This document shows positions 9,886-20,069 of a stretch of 64,000 nucleotides of DNA, piece after piece. The notes beneath the pieces were generated by a model. It made no database searches. It was not told the origin of the DNA and saw only the letters and a program-made list of their open reading frames with translations. Origin of the DNA: Cordylochernes scorpioides. Taxonomy: Eukaryota > Arthropoda > Arachnida > Pseudoscorpiones > Chernetidae. How positions within the stretch are numbered: position 1 is the stretch's first letter; every line of letters starts with the position of its first letter. Position numbers and translations under genes: made by a program. The stretch is taken from contig CP092886.1 of the NCBI GenBank assembly GCA_030710605.1, positions 163,478,000-163,541,999 of the forward strand. The letters are read 5' to 3'.

Positions 9886-10232
9886 AGAAGGCTGTAACCA
9901 CTGCGACCAAAAAATATTTTTGGTCCCAATGGCTTCCCGAGAAATCAGAAAATGGGTTGGCCAAATATCACGGAGCAAGCTAAATAAACGTTTAGTTTAT
10001 TTTTGCTCCACTAGATGGCGCTCTGCCATCTAAAAAGCACATGTGCTCGTGGTCAGGAGATGCCTTTTTTATTTTTAATATCAACACCTGACCCACTTAT
10101 CTTTTTTTTTCTATTGTTTTTTCATGTGTAAAGCGTCTTTACGCAAATTTGGCCTTAAATACCCATTTTCTGATTTCTCGGGAAGCCATTGGGACCAAAA
10201 ATATTTTTTGGTCGCAGTGGTTACAGCCTTCT

Positions 10233-10272
10233 CCACGCTGACGAGCGCCAACAGCGCGAAACGCGTTCGTGG
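10233..10272 (+). ncRNA. Hammerhead ribozyme, family E copy 3
   Basis: Perfect on paper: stem I CCACG/CGTGG, core CTGACGA, stem II GCGC/GCGC with loop CAACA, GAAA, self-complementary ACGCGT as stem III, cleavage-site base T. It lies between the two direct repeats of a unit of about 347 bases. Confidence 0.8.
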
Positions 10273-10479
10273 ATGGCTTTTCTTGATAAATCAAGAAATT
10301 GGGTTGGCCAAATATCACGGAGCAAGCTAAATAAACGTTTAGTTTATTTTTGCTCCACTAGATGGCGCTCTGCCATCTAAAAAGCACATGTGCTCGTGGT
10401 CAGGAGATGCCTTTTTTATTTTTAATATCAACACCTGACCCACTTATCTTTTTTTTTTCTATAGTTTTTTCATATATTT

Positions 10480-11100
10480 GACTATGTTTTGAAAACGGGA
10501 TTATCATTAATATTGATTTTTGAGAATCGACAACTTGGAATCTAAGAGGAATTTTAAATTTGGAGCATCGTCATGACATCTTCTGTTTAAAGACATTTGG
10601 GTTAAAATTGGTAAGTGACCTTGAGTGGGCGCTCTGCACGAAAATGTTGGTGTATGAACTCTAATTTCAAAAGGCAACCTAATTTTAAAAATCGGGCGTT
10701 GTACTGCCGCCCCTGGGATCTCCGCTACTCATATAAATCTCAATCTTTGAAATCCGTTGGAAATCTTCGACGGAGACGGAACAATTCAAATTTTATTGAA
10801 CAGACGAATTACATTTTCTTAAATTCGATAGAATAGGATTTTGAAATTTTCTGTGCAGTTCTCCCACCCAAGGTCAGCTACGGATTTCGACAAATGTGGT
10901 GGTGGTATCAAATAATTGGGAACGAGGCCAGGGAGGACACGACCTACCCTATATTGTGAAATTTGATTTCGTTTCGGAGTTAGGAGCAATAAATGAAAAT
11001 ATTGCAAAGAGAACCCAACTGACGAAGGCCAATAACCCGAAATGCGTACGTGGCTGGTTTTTCTTGTCAATTAAAAAATAAATTAGACAATTTCCAGAAA
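10480..11100 (+). other. Unassigned DNA ending in a decayed hammerhead repeat
   Basis: 10480-10860 holds nothing recognised. 11010-11060 has CAACTGACGAAGGCC, then ACCCGAAATGCGTACGTGG, the same order of core elements as families D and E. Stem I no longer pairs. The flank TTTTTCTTGTCAATTAAAA also matches those families. Confidence 0.4.
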
Positions 11101-11319
11101 AAAATATCAACGGTTAATTGATTTGTTATAGTTTGCAGAACGTCTTAAATCATGTTTGAATATTCCTCGAGTCAAAGATGCTTTGTTAAAATGTTTATCA
11201 GTGTTTTCTTGCCTGGATGTGAAACTTGGACAATGGCTAAAGAGAAATTATAATAGAAATAAACTCTTTTGATATATAATACAAATGAAAACACCTAAAC
11301 GCGAATGTTTATTTTCACA

Positions 11320-12250
11320 AATAAATCAAACTTCTACTGTCTTTACTGCGATGAAAAATTATTGAAAGAACTTGGTTCATCATTAGTGAATCCTCCCCCA
11401 GCGGTTTCGCCAATTTTTAATCTACCAGACCGCTTCTTTAGAGCTCTAATACTGTATTGGATCATTCTGCTTTTATATGCAACACTGAAGGGTGGAATCT
11501 TAGAAATGGTATTTGAGCAAAATATGGACATAAGATATATGGTGTGCTTGAATTATTTTCAAGATGTAATGTATAATTATATTGATAAAATAATTTTTGA
11601 GAAAGCTTCATGGCGAGTGTAGCTTTCTAAATGAAGTCGTTAAAAGAAAATCGTAACTCTGAGTATATGTACTGCAAGTATCATCGTAAGACCGTCTATA
11701 AGACCATACTGGAGGTTAACACCTTGAATAATGAGGGAAGAATAGACTAGGAACGATTTGTTTGAATGATCCACAGAGTGTCTGTAATTATAAGATATGA
11801 GAGGTGTAGATGACAGGACGATTCACCGTTTATTGATTGATGACTTCGGTATTGAAGATGGCACGACATCGTGATGAACAATGCATAATTTATCTTTAAA
11901 GAAACGCATTGAACAAGTTATTTTTAATGTACAAATTCGAACCGAAATAATATATTAAGTTCAATTTCTTGAGAAAGAAATATGGAGAGAAAATGGTTCA
12001 ATATTGATTATGTCCATATTAGAATTAAATACCATATTCAAGATTCTCCCTACAATGTCCGATAGAAAAGCAGAATATCCCAATATCATAGTAAATACCA
12101 TACCATAGTGGTTGCTTAAACTGGTAAACTACTTTGAGGTCCATCAGTGATGAGACAGGCCATCCCAAAATATTTCATCGAAGTAAAGACAATATGAAAT
12201 TTATTTTATTTGAAAAATAAAAATTTGAGCCTAAAATAGTTTCCTTTTTT
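11320..12250. repeat. Foldback family A fragments with unassigned DNA between
   Basis: 11320-11430 (ACTTCTACTGTCTTTACTGC, then TTGGTTCATCATTAGTGAAT) and 12125-12240 (TAAACTGGTAAACTACTTTG, GTGATGAGACAGGCC) are diverged pieces of family A. Between 11430 and 12120 nothing was recognised. Confidence 0.45.
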
Positions 12251-12718
12251 AAAATAATCCATAAAATATCCGAAACAAGAGTGCAGTTAAATAATTTCAA
12301 ATCCATTTGGTGTAATAGAGAGGAAGCTATCAAGGCAGACAATTACGTTCTAATGGCAGTCAGACGTTCTAAGATTTCCTACCAAGAACGTTCAGCAATT
12401 CTCCGACCGAGAATTCCATGAAGCCACACGACATCTCCCGGACTTTTCCACAGTAAGAACATGGGAACAACTCTTAGTTCCTCCCATTTCTTCTGCACAT
12501 ATTTGTGTAAAAGGAACATTGTGCACATTTTGTTTATCTGGAAGTTGTGTATTAGATTGTCTTTGTGTGTTTATGTTGTGTATATTATTTGTTTTTTTTA
12601 TGTAAATAGCTTTTTACTTTTTGTACTATTTTCCTTTGCACTTTCCGCTTGGTAAATCCATGTATATGTATGTGAATAAATAATTTTTAAAAAGTGAAAA
12701 ATATAGGTATATATATAT
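12250..12718. other. No recognisable feature
   Basis: AT-rich DNA with a TG/T-rich tract at 12540-12640 and no shared repeat or coding trace that could be supported. Confidence 0.4.
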
Positions 12719-12719
12719 A

Positions 12720-13080
12720 CTAGACGGGTGACACGGGCTTCGCCCCGGGATTGACCCGTGTGCATATCTACCCGAGTGATATATATTTAGATAAGATTAT
12801 TTTATAATTGTTTGTTATTAGCATTATCTCTATTTGTTTGCATCAGCATAATTTAATCTAATATTTGATAGAGGGCGCTGTTCGTGAGCTAAGTAGAATA
12901 ATTTGAATATATAGTTTTAATAATTGATTTATATATTTTTTAAAATAGCCTATCGTCTTCCCCGTATATTTTTACCTATGTATGGAAATTTTGGTTTGAA
13001 TTAGTGAACTACTGCGAATTTGTATACCGGACATACAAACAAACAAACATACAAACATTGATTTATATATATATATAAAA
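12720..13080 (-). mobile_element. Short non-autonomous Helitron
   Basis: The minus-strand 3' end has the GC hairpin CCCGGGGCGAAGCCCGTG, then TCACCCGT and CTAG followed by T. Near the other end the minus strand reads AAATCAATGTTTGTATGTTTG, a motif close to the left end of many Helitrons. The exact 5' base is uncertain because of the TA run at 13060-13080. Confidence 0.6.
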
Positions 13081-13599
13081 GTATCTTACCCCATGTATAA
13101 AAGTTATTAAAATATATATAAAAAAGATTAAAACTAATTTTCCAAGAAGTGCAAAAGTGTAAACACTTTTGAAAGTGTAAACACTTTAACTCTGTTGATT
13201 TTTTTTTGTATTTTATCGATAACAGCAAAGTTATGTATGTTAAAGTTAGGAAAAATATTTTGATGTTAAGCAAAACCTGCTACATCTCGTTTTACATAAA
13301 TGTTGAAAATTTGGTCGAAATTGATGCATTGTAACGAAAGTTTTTAGTGATGTCCACTTATGAAATTTCCATTTTATTAATATAGATATATGTACCAAAA
13401 GAGTACCTCTCCCTTTAAATATGAAGGGAAAACAATGCATTTTGTTTTATCTCCCCGAGTAAAAAACTTGAAGGCTATGATAAGAAATGAGCTACAACAC
13501 CGGTTTTTGATGATCCTCTAACCTCCCTCAACTTTTGTTTTATTTCAGCTCAAGTATCTAGAGAGCTCACAGCTACAGCTCAAGTAATATTTTGGTAAA

Positions 13600-13760
13600 T
13601 TTGACCAATTTCCTTACTCCTCTCGAAGGATGTTATGAAATTGAAGCCGCCCTTGTACTGATGAGGATCATATTCCGAAACCATGGTATACAAGTTTGTT
13701 TTTGTCTGAATTTGCCAGAACTGGTGTTGTGGCTCTTTACTTATCAAAACCTTCAATGGT
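13600..13760 (+). repeat. Hammerhead repeat family R, copy 2
   Basis: Colinear with 5815-6000 and 34190-34360, with GAAGGATGTTATGAAATTGA, the ribozyme and TTTTTGTCTGAATTTGCCAG. Confidence 0.75.
13652..13694 (+). ncRNA. Hammerhead ribozyme, family R, complete copy
   Basis: Stem I CTTGTA/TACAAG (6 pairs), core CTGATGA, stem II GGA/TCC, GAAA, stem III ACC/GGT with a two-base loop, cleavage triplet GTA. All invariant positions are present. Compared with 34266-34308, stem I differs at one pair and both sides changed together (T-A here, C-G there), which supports selection on the RNA fold. Confidence 0.8.
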
Positions 13761-13882
13761 TTTACTGAGATGATAAATATATTGCATTGTTTTAGAGCAT
13801 ATTTATTGGGAGAGAAGTCCTTCTTATATATATATATAAAGGATTGGTATTTGGCCAAATCTGGAATATTTAAATATAAACT

Positions 13883-14000
13883 AGAATAAATTAAATTTTA
13901 TTGCCATCTATCGTTAAAATTTTACACAAATAAATTTACTGGCAATGCGTTTCTTTTTAAATATAGATGGCAATAAAATTTAATTTACTTATATATATAT
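13883..14000. repeat. Inverted repeat around a TTTACTGGCAATG motif
   Basis: AAATTAAATTTTATTGCCATCT at the left faces AGATGGCAATAAAATTTAATTT at the right. The centre holds AATAAATTTACTGGCAATG, the word that is tandemly repeated at 41375-41760. Confidence 0.6.
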
Positions 14001-14084
14001 ATTGGTTATGAAAACATATTTTGCGGAAGAGCTTTGCTCGATGCAATACCTTGAAATTATGTGTATGTACCTCTACAGACCTAT

Positions 14085-14480
14085 AAGCTTATGTCCATAG
14101 TTCACTAAACACCCCTATGCTGCCTTCCATAGAAAATGCAGGGTATATAACAAAACCAGTCCAATACAATAGTAGAGCGGTCTAGAGATTAATTTGGTGA
14201 AACCGCTGAGAGGGTTCACTACTGATGAGCCAAGCCCTCTCATTCAATAAATCATATCATTGCAGTAAGGTCTGTAGAGATAATATTTGATGATATTTAA
14301 AAAGAAACGCATTGCCAGTAAATTTATTTGTGTAAAAAAATAAACTAGAATAGTTTATATTTATTCCGATAGATGGCGCAAGCCATCAATAATTTTCAGT
14401 TGCACGATAAGGAGATGCCTCTTTTTCTTTTTCAGAATTTATGCACCTTATCCCAGTAAAATTTCACATTTGTATTATTT
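14085..14480. repeat. Foldback A fragment followed by the family D terminal block
   Basis: 14085-14310 has AGCTTATGTCCATAG, TGAAACCGCTGAGAGGGTTC and CTACTGATGAGCC. 14345-14480 has TATTCCGATAGATGGCGC, TTTTCAGTTGCACGATAAGG and CTTATCCCAGTAAAATTTCA, the block that flanks the hammerhead unit at 62262-62600. Confidence 0.65.
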
Positions 14481-15105
14481 TTTCATATTATATGTATATA
14501 AAGATAAATATTTTTTATAAAGAATTATAAAGAGAAAATAAAGTGAAAGTAAAAGTCTAGAAATAAACTTCTAGTTGGTCGATTTTATTAATTTTTTGTT
14601 TTTAATAACAAATTAGAGCTATAACAGGTTAACGCTTAAGCTTCGGCAGTCACGTGTCATGCTAGCGGAATATCAGAAAGTAAAATCGATGTTAGTTATA
14701 ATATATAAATAAAAGACAAAACTATTAAAACATTTAATAAAACTAATAAAAGGTGAAATGAAAGAAAGAATTTTATTTTAATAAAATTCCAATATAATTT
14801 TTAATGATTTTAATTTGAGTTAAAAAATTCAAAATCAAATCTATAACATGTCTATTGTTTTAAAACACATAGACTTTATGTCTTAATAAAGGTTTTGCGT
14901 GTGTTTATCCGAGCAGTCCTAATTTAAGGTGTTTTCACATCTTGGTTATAATACCCCCCACAATATATACACAGTGTCAAGTTGATTGTTTTCATAAAGA
15001 AAATGTTGATTGATGAGGTTTGGACGATAGATAACAATCAATTAATCACAGAGAAAAGAAAATACGAAAACCTGTTTATGGTACATGGCTTTAAAAATGT
15101 ATTAT
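14480..15105. other. Mostly unassigned, with a possible LINE tail
   Basis: 14876-14912 reads TTATGTCTTAATAAAGGTTT then TGCGTGTGTTTA, close to the 3' end of the LINE at 28519-32633. The rest is AT-rich with no recognised feature. Confidence 0.35.
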
Positions 15106-15537
15106 AAAATATTTAAATCACAGGTTTATGTTAATATCTGTATGTAGACTGAAATAGAGAGAAAAACAGAACAAATCTTTAATTAAATGATGCAACAGGT
15201 TTCTGAAGATGTGTTTATTTTCATTTTATTATTGCATCCTCTCAAGATTTCAGGCATTTTTGCCCTTCTATAGGAGTACAAATGAACAATAATGACGTGG
15301 TGGTGTCGTATCTCTCCAATAAAATATTTAAATCCCAGGTTTATGCTAATATCTGTATGTAGATTGAAATAGAGAGAAAAACAGAACAAATATTTAATTA
15401 AATGATGCAACAGGTATCTGAATATGTGTTTATTTTCGTTTTTTTTATTGTATTCTCGCACGCACTCGGGCAATTTTGCCCTTCTATAGGCGTACAAATG
15501 TACAATAAAGACGTGGTGTCATCGTATCTCTCCAATC
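15106..15537. repeat. Direct tandem duplication of about 217 bp
   Basis: 15106-15323 and 15324-15537 are clearly similar along their whole length, for example ATAGAGAGAAAAACAGAACA, AATTAAATGATGCAACAGG and TTTTGCCCTTCTATAGG in both. Small differences have built up. No frame of note is open through both copies. Confidence 0.8.
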
Positions 15538-15706
15538 ACCAACACGTGGTCAAATAAGGCTTTTATTGCCAACACAAGATAAGGTACAAGACTGACTTAA
15601 CTTGCTGCTGGACTGTCTCTCTAAACTGACAACAGTATTTATATTGTAACAAAATATTTATTATTTATATAAAAAATAGACACTTCGGCCAGTTGGAGTT
15701 TTTTAT

Positions 15707-15755
15707 TTTCTCAACGTTTCGACAAAAATATATTGTCTTCGTCAGGAGAAGTAAA
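15707..15755 (-). ncRNA. Hammerhead-like motif, family B left arm
   Basis: Minus strand: stem I TTCTC/GAGAA, core CTGACGA, one extra A, helix GACAA/TTGTC, GAAA, ACGT-like short stem III, T at the cleavage position. The extra base before stem II departs from the standard hammerhead. Confidence 0.5.
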
Positions 15756-15829
15756 TAAAAATAAAGCATTTGGCAAGGCGTTAAAAATAGTTCTTTTTAA
15801 CGCCTTGCCAAATGCTTTATTTTTATTTA

Positions 15830-15874
15830 TTTCTCCTGACGAAGACAAAAGAATTTTGTTGAAACGTTGAGAAA
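15830..15874 (+). ncRNA. Hammerhead-like motif, family B right arm
   Basis: Stem I TTTCTC/GAGAAA (6 pairs), core CTGACGA, one extra A, helix GACAAAA/TTTTGTT, GAAACGTT. It matches the left-arm motif with compensated and wobble changes. Confidence 0.5.
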
Positions 15875-16139
15875 ATAAAAAATTCCAACTGGCCGAAGTG
15901 TCTATTTTTTATATAAATATGAATGGCGGCCAGGCAACCTCTATTTATTAATTTTATTATTTTTATTAACAGAGTGGTCATTTTTATGTTTATATTTTGC
16001 TATACTCTGTACACTTCCCTATTTTGCTTATCTTTTGTTTATCACTCATAGTTTGTTCTTGCCTGAAATAAATTGTTGTCTCATCCCGAAGTTGGTCTTC
16101 CCTAATTTTCCACGTGGCAATATTTTCCGAAGGCACAAT

Positions 16140-16430
16140 TAATAACTATGCAAAAGGTTCAGATACAAGAAATAAAGATGTTAATACACAACAAATAAAA
16201 TGCTCGAAAGTTTAAGAATACAATGATAAAATGTAAAGAAACCCATTTCCAGAAATCTGGTGCATCATTTAATTGATACTCAGGAGATTCACATCTTTTG
16301 TGAGAATAAATCTTTGTCGCAAAGTATTGTATAGCTTCTTATGCTTAAAAAGAAGTGTAAAAGTCGGGTAGAAGATCGATAAGCACTGATGATGGAAGAG
16401 CTCCATCTAACGGAATGTTACTGAATGTCT
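16140..16430. other. No recognisable feature
   Basis: AT-rich DNA without a shared repeat word or credible frame. Confidence 0.4.
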
Positions 16431-16745
16431 TCTTCTTTCTTATCTCCACTCAATCATATTAGGGTATCATGTTGTGACCCTTGATGGTGTCTGTTTGACA
16501 ACCATCATGTCTGGGTGAAGTAGAATGCGTCTGCCTTTGTCATTAAGACTGGGAGCACTATTCAGTGGCAGGCCGACTTAGCTCCAAAAGAAATGGCCGC
16601 CTTTGACATGAGGAACAAATGTCATGTGCAGCTGCTCCTAACATGGAGTACAAACGCTGCTCATTCTGTATCCCTGGATCAGGAGCCCTTATAGGGTACT
16701 ATCAGCCGGACCAGCTGAACCCAAGTTTTTTAGTGAGCTTTTTAC
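16430..16745 (+). repeat. Interspersed repeat family X, copy 2
   Basis: Colinear with 6715-7085: TCTTCTTTCTTATCTCCACT at the start, TTAAGACTGGGAGCACTATT in the middle, ACCCAAGTTTTTTAGTGAGC at the end. This copy lacks the A-rich tail. Confidence 0.75.
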
Positions 16746-16809
16746 TGAATGATGATTTGTCTCTATATTTCGAAATTGGAAAAATACTCTTATTGACTGA
16801 AACATATTT

Positions 16810-17060
16810 TAGGGTGTTCGCACACCTTTGGCCTTGAACACCCTTTTTTAGTATAGAAAGAAGTTTCTTAGCTACCTTGGTGGAACGATAAGGTGCAGCC
16901 TGCACCATGCTGACCAGGGCAGACAGACCGAAACGCGTACGCCCGATTGTTTCTTCTCTTATATTCAGAGTATTCAGTAAATTTAAAGAAATAATAAACG
17001 TTGATATTTATTTCTATCGATGGCGCCAAGCTGTCAGCAATGTTTAGCTGCGCATGGCGA
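16810..17060 (+). repeat. Decayed hammerhead repeat, families D/E
   Basis: 16905-16950 has ACCATGCTGACCAGGGCAG, then GACCGAAACGCGTACGCCC, the same order as the intact ribozyme at 62409-62448. The core is changed to CTGACCA and stem I is lost. It is followed by TATTTCTATCGATGGCGCC, the family D end. Confidence 0.55.
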
Positions 17061-17061
17061 A

Positions 17062-17267
17062 TACACTCATGGACAAAACTTAAGAAAGTGATGTCGCCGA
17101 TCGTCTATTTTTTTTTTCAAGGAGAGAGAGACAATTTTGTTCTCTCTTGGTTGTGTTTCTTCAATAAAAGTCACCGTGTATCAAATATCGTTCAGAGTTA
17201 TTGTTTGAATCCCGATATACATGCTAAAAACACAACCTGCTTAAGTTTTGTCCATGAGTATATATGC
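17062..17267. mobile_element. Tc1/mariner-like MITE
   Basis: Terminal inverted repeats CACTCATGGACAAAACTTAAG and CTTAAGTTTTGTCCATGAGT with TA at both sides, as expected for Tc1/mariner target duplication. The interior (TCAAATATCGTTCAGAGTTATTG) is shared with four other copies. No transposase is encoded. Confidence 0.75.
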
Positions 17268-17269
17268 TT

Positions 17270-17630
17270 CTTTATAATAGATTCTTATTTGTGATTTTAT
17301 ATACGAGAAATTGGAGGGAATATTCGTATAGTAGAGATAAGAAAATTTTAATTTGAGATTTAATAATTTTCCTTATTCCAATTTCTTCCAGGTGTCATTC
17401 AAGGTCAAAAGAAGTTGTATTAATATCGCATTCAAGAAATAATCCCGAGGTGGTCAAAATCCAACAAATAAAGACAAATCAAGACAAGATTCTGAATAGG
17501 AATAAATCAGTCTCCTGCTGTGAGAGACTCTTCAACAAATCTTATTTAAAAACTTTCCCAAGGTTGGATTGAACTCTTTTTTGAAATTTATTTTTTATTT
17601 ATGTATTATATATTTTGTATATTAGATAAT
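17270..17630. other. No recognisable feature
   Basis: AT-rich; nothing shared with other parts of the window was noticed. Confidence 0.4.
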
Positions 17631-17950
17631 AAAAGGCATATAATGGATTTAATAAAATATTTATTTTGCCAATATTTCGGCTGGCCGAACATCAACCTTT
17701 ATCAAGGCATTACATTTTTGTATACACAAACTGAGCGCCGCATAGTATTATAATATCACAGTTGATATAATTTTAAATACAAAGTAGGTGGGGGAAATTT
17801 GTGCATGAAAATATTATTATGAAAATTACAATCAAAACTGTTAAATATCTTAAAATATTAGAGGAAAAATAATATTGGCAAAATAAATATTTTATTAAAT
17901 CCAATATATGCCTTTTATTATCTAATGAATTAAATATGGATTGCTCTATT
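17630..17950. repeat. Palindromic repeat family C
   Basis: AATAAAAGGCATATAATGGATT at the left faces AATCCAATATATGCCTTTTA at the right. The left half has GGCTGGCCGAACATCAACCT. The right arm lacks the corresponding inner part. Confidence 0.65.
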
Positions 17951-17988
17951 TTCAAAACAATATATTGTATACATATATAATAGAGAGA

Positions 17989-18129
17989 TACTTGGATAAT
18001 TCGACCGTCTTTAATTCCAATATTTATCTTGGTTCCTAGAATTTCCTATAAATAGAATTTCCGTTTTCAATTCGAATTTTTGGATAATTCGATTTTTTTT
18101 GGTCCCTTGGGCTTAGAATTATCCAAGTA
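17989..18129. mobile_element. Small MITE with TACTTGGATAAT ends
   Basis: Perfect 12-base inverted ends TACTTGGATAAT and ATTATCCAAGTA, with AATTCGA words just inside. The AATTCGAC words recur in the Helitron cluster around 52.7-56.9 kb. A pogo-like or other TA-inserting origin is possible. Confidence 0.45.
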
Positions 18130-18220
18130 CGACCAGAATTCGAATTATCCAGACGCGATATTGAAATAGTTGCGCCTATTACAGAGGGAACAAACAAAAC
18201 AACAAACAAATTTAAACTTA

Positions 18221-18877
18221 TCTACTTATATAATTGCCTTATTCTGTCTGTGTGAAGTTCACTGTATGAAGTTCACGGATAGATTTTGGTCATCAACGCG
18301 CGCATCATCATTATGATCATTATCATTATCTAATGATAATTATTATTATTTATATAATATAATTGCCTTATTCTGTCTGTGTGAAGTTCACTATGTGAAG
18401 TTCACGGATAGATTTTGGTCAGAATGGATAAAATAAAAAAGTGTCAAGGGATGGGAATCGAACCCACGACCTTCCGCTTACCGGGCAGATGCCATGACCA
18501 CTAGGCTACCCTGGACATATTTTTCCGTTCATAAATTATATGAAAATTAAATATTAAAACTATATATTCAAATTATTCTACTTAGCTCACGAACAGCGCC
18601 CTCTATCAAGGTTATAAATACGTTTAAAATCGAAATCTTTTCAAAATTTTATTAATAATAGTTCGCTTACTAATTAGAATACTTGATCTAAATCGAAATA
18701 TTTATAGACGCTCGCTCGATTTGAAGATTTATATCGTAACTAATCTGACTGTAAAGTTTGGAGCGGGACGTTTCACAAGAGTGACATCCACGGCGCCAAT
18801 TTATAATTGTAACGAATAGTGTTTGAATAAAACATTTAATCGGGTAAACCCGGGCGTTGCCCGGGTCATTCGTCTAG
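18221..18877 (+). mobile_element. Non-autonomous Helitron with a tRNA-like passenger
   Basis: The 5' end TCTACTTATATAATTGCC follows A. The 3' end has the GC hairpin CCCGGGCGTTGCCCGGG, then TCATTCGT and CTAG followed by T. The 5' terminal sequence ATAATTGCCTTATTCTGTCT occurs a second time at about 18359, so the left end is duplicated. The tRNA-like sequence is at 18443-18515. Confidence 0.8.
18443..18515 (-). tRNA. tRNA-like sequence, apparent anticodon GGT
   Basis: 73 bases fold as a cloverleaf with A-box TAGCCTAGTGGTC, a perfect B-box GGTTCGATTCC and an anticodon stem TCTGC/GCGGA around loop CCGGTAA. GGT would decode threonine, but position 33 is C instead of T and the acceptor stem has one mismatch. 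More likely a captured tRNA pseudogene or SINE head than a working tRNA. Confidence 0.6.
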
Positions 18878-18924
18878 TAATTGAATATTTACATAAAGAT
18901 AGAAGCTGCCTGGCAGGCGTTCAT

Positions 18925-19063
18925 ATTTCTTGAAAATAAGGATACCTCGGCCAGTAAATCTTTTTATTACCTCATACCTACTCTTTTTAACTACTCTTTA
19001 AATTTAAAAACGAATAATAATAAAAAGATTTACTGGCCGAAGTATCCTTATTTTCAAGAAATA
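18925..19063. repeat. Palindromic repeat family B, shortened copy
   Basis: TTTCTTGAAAATAAGGATAC with CTCGGCCAGTAAATC faces GATTTACTGGCCGAAGTATCC with TTATTTTCAAGAAA. The inner hammerhead-like part is missing. Confidence 0.75.
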
Positions 19064-19094
19064 AATATTTACAAAATCACATTTATTATTCGAC

Positions 19095-19290
19095 AGAGTT
19101 CATAAAATTTATATAGACAAAGTGTCTGGTGTAAGAGAGTTAAACCATTTAGATGAGGAAACAAACGATGCCTCACTTCTGTAAAGTTTGGACAGTCGTA
19201 GATAAGGTGAAGGGCAAATTTGTTCAGTTTCTCCGCAAGAAAAATTTGTTGTTTCTGATGGACCTCTTTTATATCTCTGGAACTCTCTCT
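19095..19290 (-). pseudogene. LINE C-terminal fragment (zinc-knuckle region)
   Basis: A minus-strand frame contains LHLIYDCPNFTEVRHRLFP, the His and Cys spacing and wording typical of the C-terminal zinc knuckle of LINE proteins. The catalytic parts are absent. Recognised from motif style only. Confidence 0.45.
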
Positions 19291-19469
19291 TTGTGAAATG
19301 ATAATAATGGATGAATTATTTATAAAAACAAATCAAACAATCGAAAGCTTTTTCCCGTTAGGAATTCCGTCATTTTTCAGTTCTAACTTTTATGCTTATG
19401 GTGCTTATCTTCTAACTTTTACAATACCCAGTTTACAACGAACCACGGAAATTTTAAAGGATTTTTATC

Positions 19470-19690
19470 AACAATTGGAGCGGTTGAGGACTCTAGCTCT
19501 CACGGTGGCAAGGAAATCCAGGAATCGAGACACCTACTACTGGAATGCCCACTTTTCTTTAGCGTTAGATAACAGACAGTAAATAATGTTGTAGATCTAT
19601 ATCAATTTGTAAATACTAGAGAGAATTATCACAGATTCAACCATTTTTGTAAATATATTTATGATTATATATCTAACCTGGAAGGATCAG
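19470..19690 (+). pseudogene. LINE C-terminal fragment
   Basis: A plus-strand frame reads ESRHLLLECPLFFSVR, again a LINE knuckle. Downstream, TTTGTAAATATATTTATGA is shared with 60938-61020, so both may be 3' ends of one LINE family. Confidence 0.45.
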
Positions 19691-19699
19691 GTCCATAAA

Positions 19700-20065
19700 A
19701 TATCTTATTGTTTCTTTTTTTTATTTATTTTCTTATTTAATATGTTTATAACTGCTTTAACTCCGCCTTTGCCGGTCCCAAGCCCGGATGAAAAAAGAGG
19801 AGGGGGAGAAATAACAAGCTCACTAAAAAAACCTGGGCTCAGCTGGCCCGGCTGATAGTATCCTGTAAGGGCTCCTAATCCAGGGATACAGGATGAGCAG
19901 TGTTTGTACTCCATGTTAGGAGCGGCTGCACATGGTGTTTGTTCCTCATGTCAGAGGCGGCCATTTATTTTGGAGCTAAGTCGTCCTGCCACTGAGTAGT
20001 GCTCCCAGTCTTAATGACAAAGGCAGACGCATTCTACTTCACACAGTATGGAGATAAGAAAGAAG
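19700..20065 (-). repeat. Interspersed repeat family X, copy 3 with A-rich tail
   Basis: Minus orientation, colinear with the other two copies. The tail of the minus strand is ATTAAATAAGAAAATAAATA followed by more A, the best evidence that this family spreads by retrotransposition. Confidence 0.75.
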
Positions 20066-20069
20066 AAAA

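Larger units (their letters stand above)
9700..10480. repeat. Hammerhead repeat family E, inverted unit then direct-repeat unit
   Basis: A minus-oriented partial unit (9700-9950) joins a plus-oriented one. From 9954 to 10473 a block of about 165 bases (GGTTGGCCAAATATCACGG through CTATTGTTTTTTCAT) occurs twice at a period of 347-348 bases, with the hammerhead segment between the two copies. This is one full unit plus a partial second unit in tandem. Confidence 0.85.
15668..15915. repeat. Palindromic repeat family B, well-preserved copy
   Basis: AAAAAATAGACACTTCGGCC and its complement form the ends. The arms of about 110 bases run through TTTTTATTTTCTCAACGTTT and CAAATGCTTTATTTTTATTT. Both arms hold a hammerhead-like motif in opposite orientation. 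Confidence 0.85.
15650..16140. mobile_element. Possible solo LTR-like repeat with a nested family B hairpin
   Basis: Starts TTGTAACAAAATATTTATT and ends near CCCTAATTTTCCACGTGGCA, with AATAAA before the end. The same start, middle (CATAGTTTGTTCTTG) and end occur at 61742-61960, where ATATT flanks both sides. This looks like a fossil solo LTR, but no coding part supports it. A family B palindrome is inserted near its left end. Confidence 0.3.
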
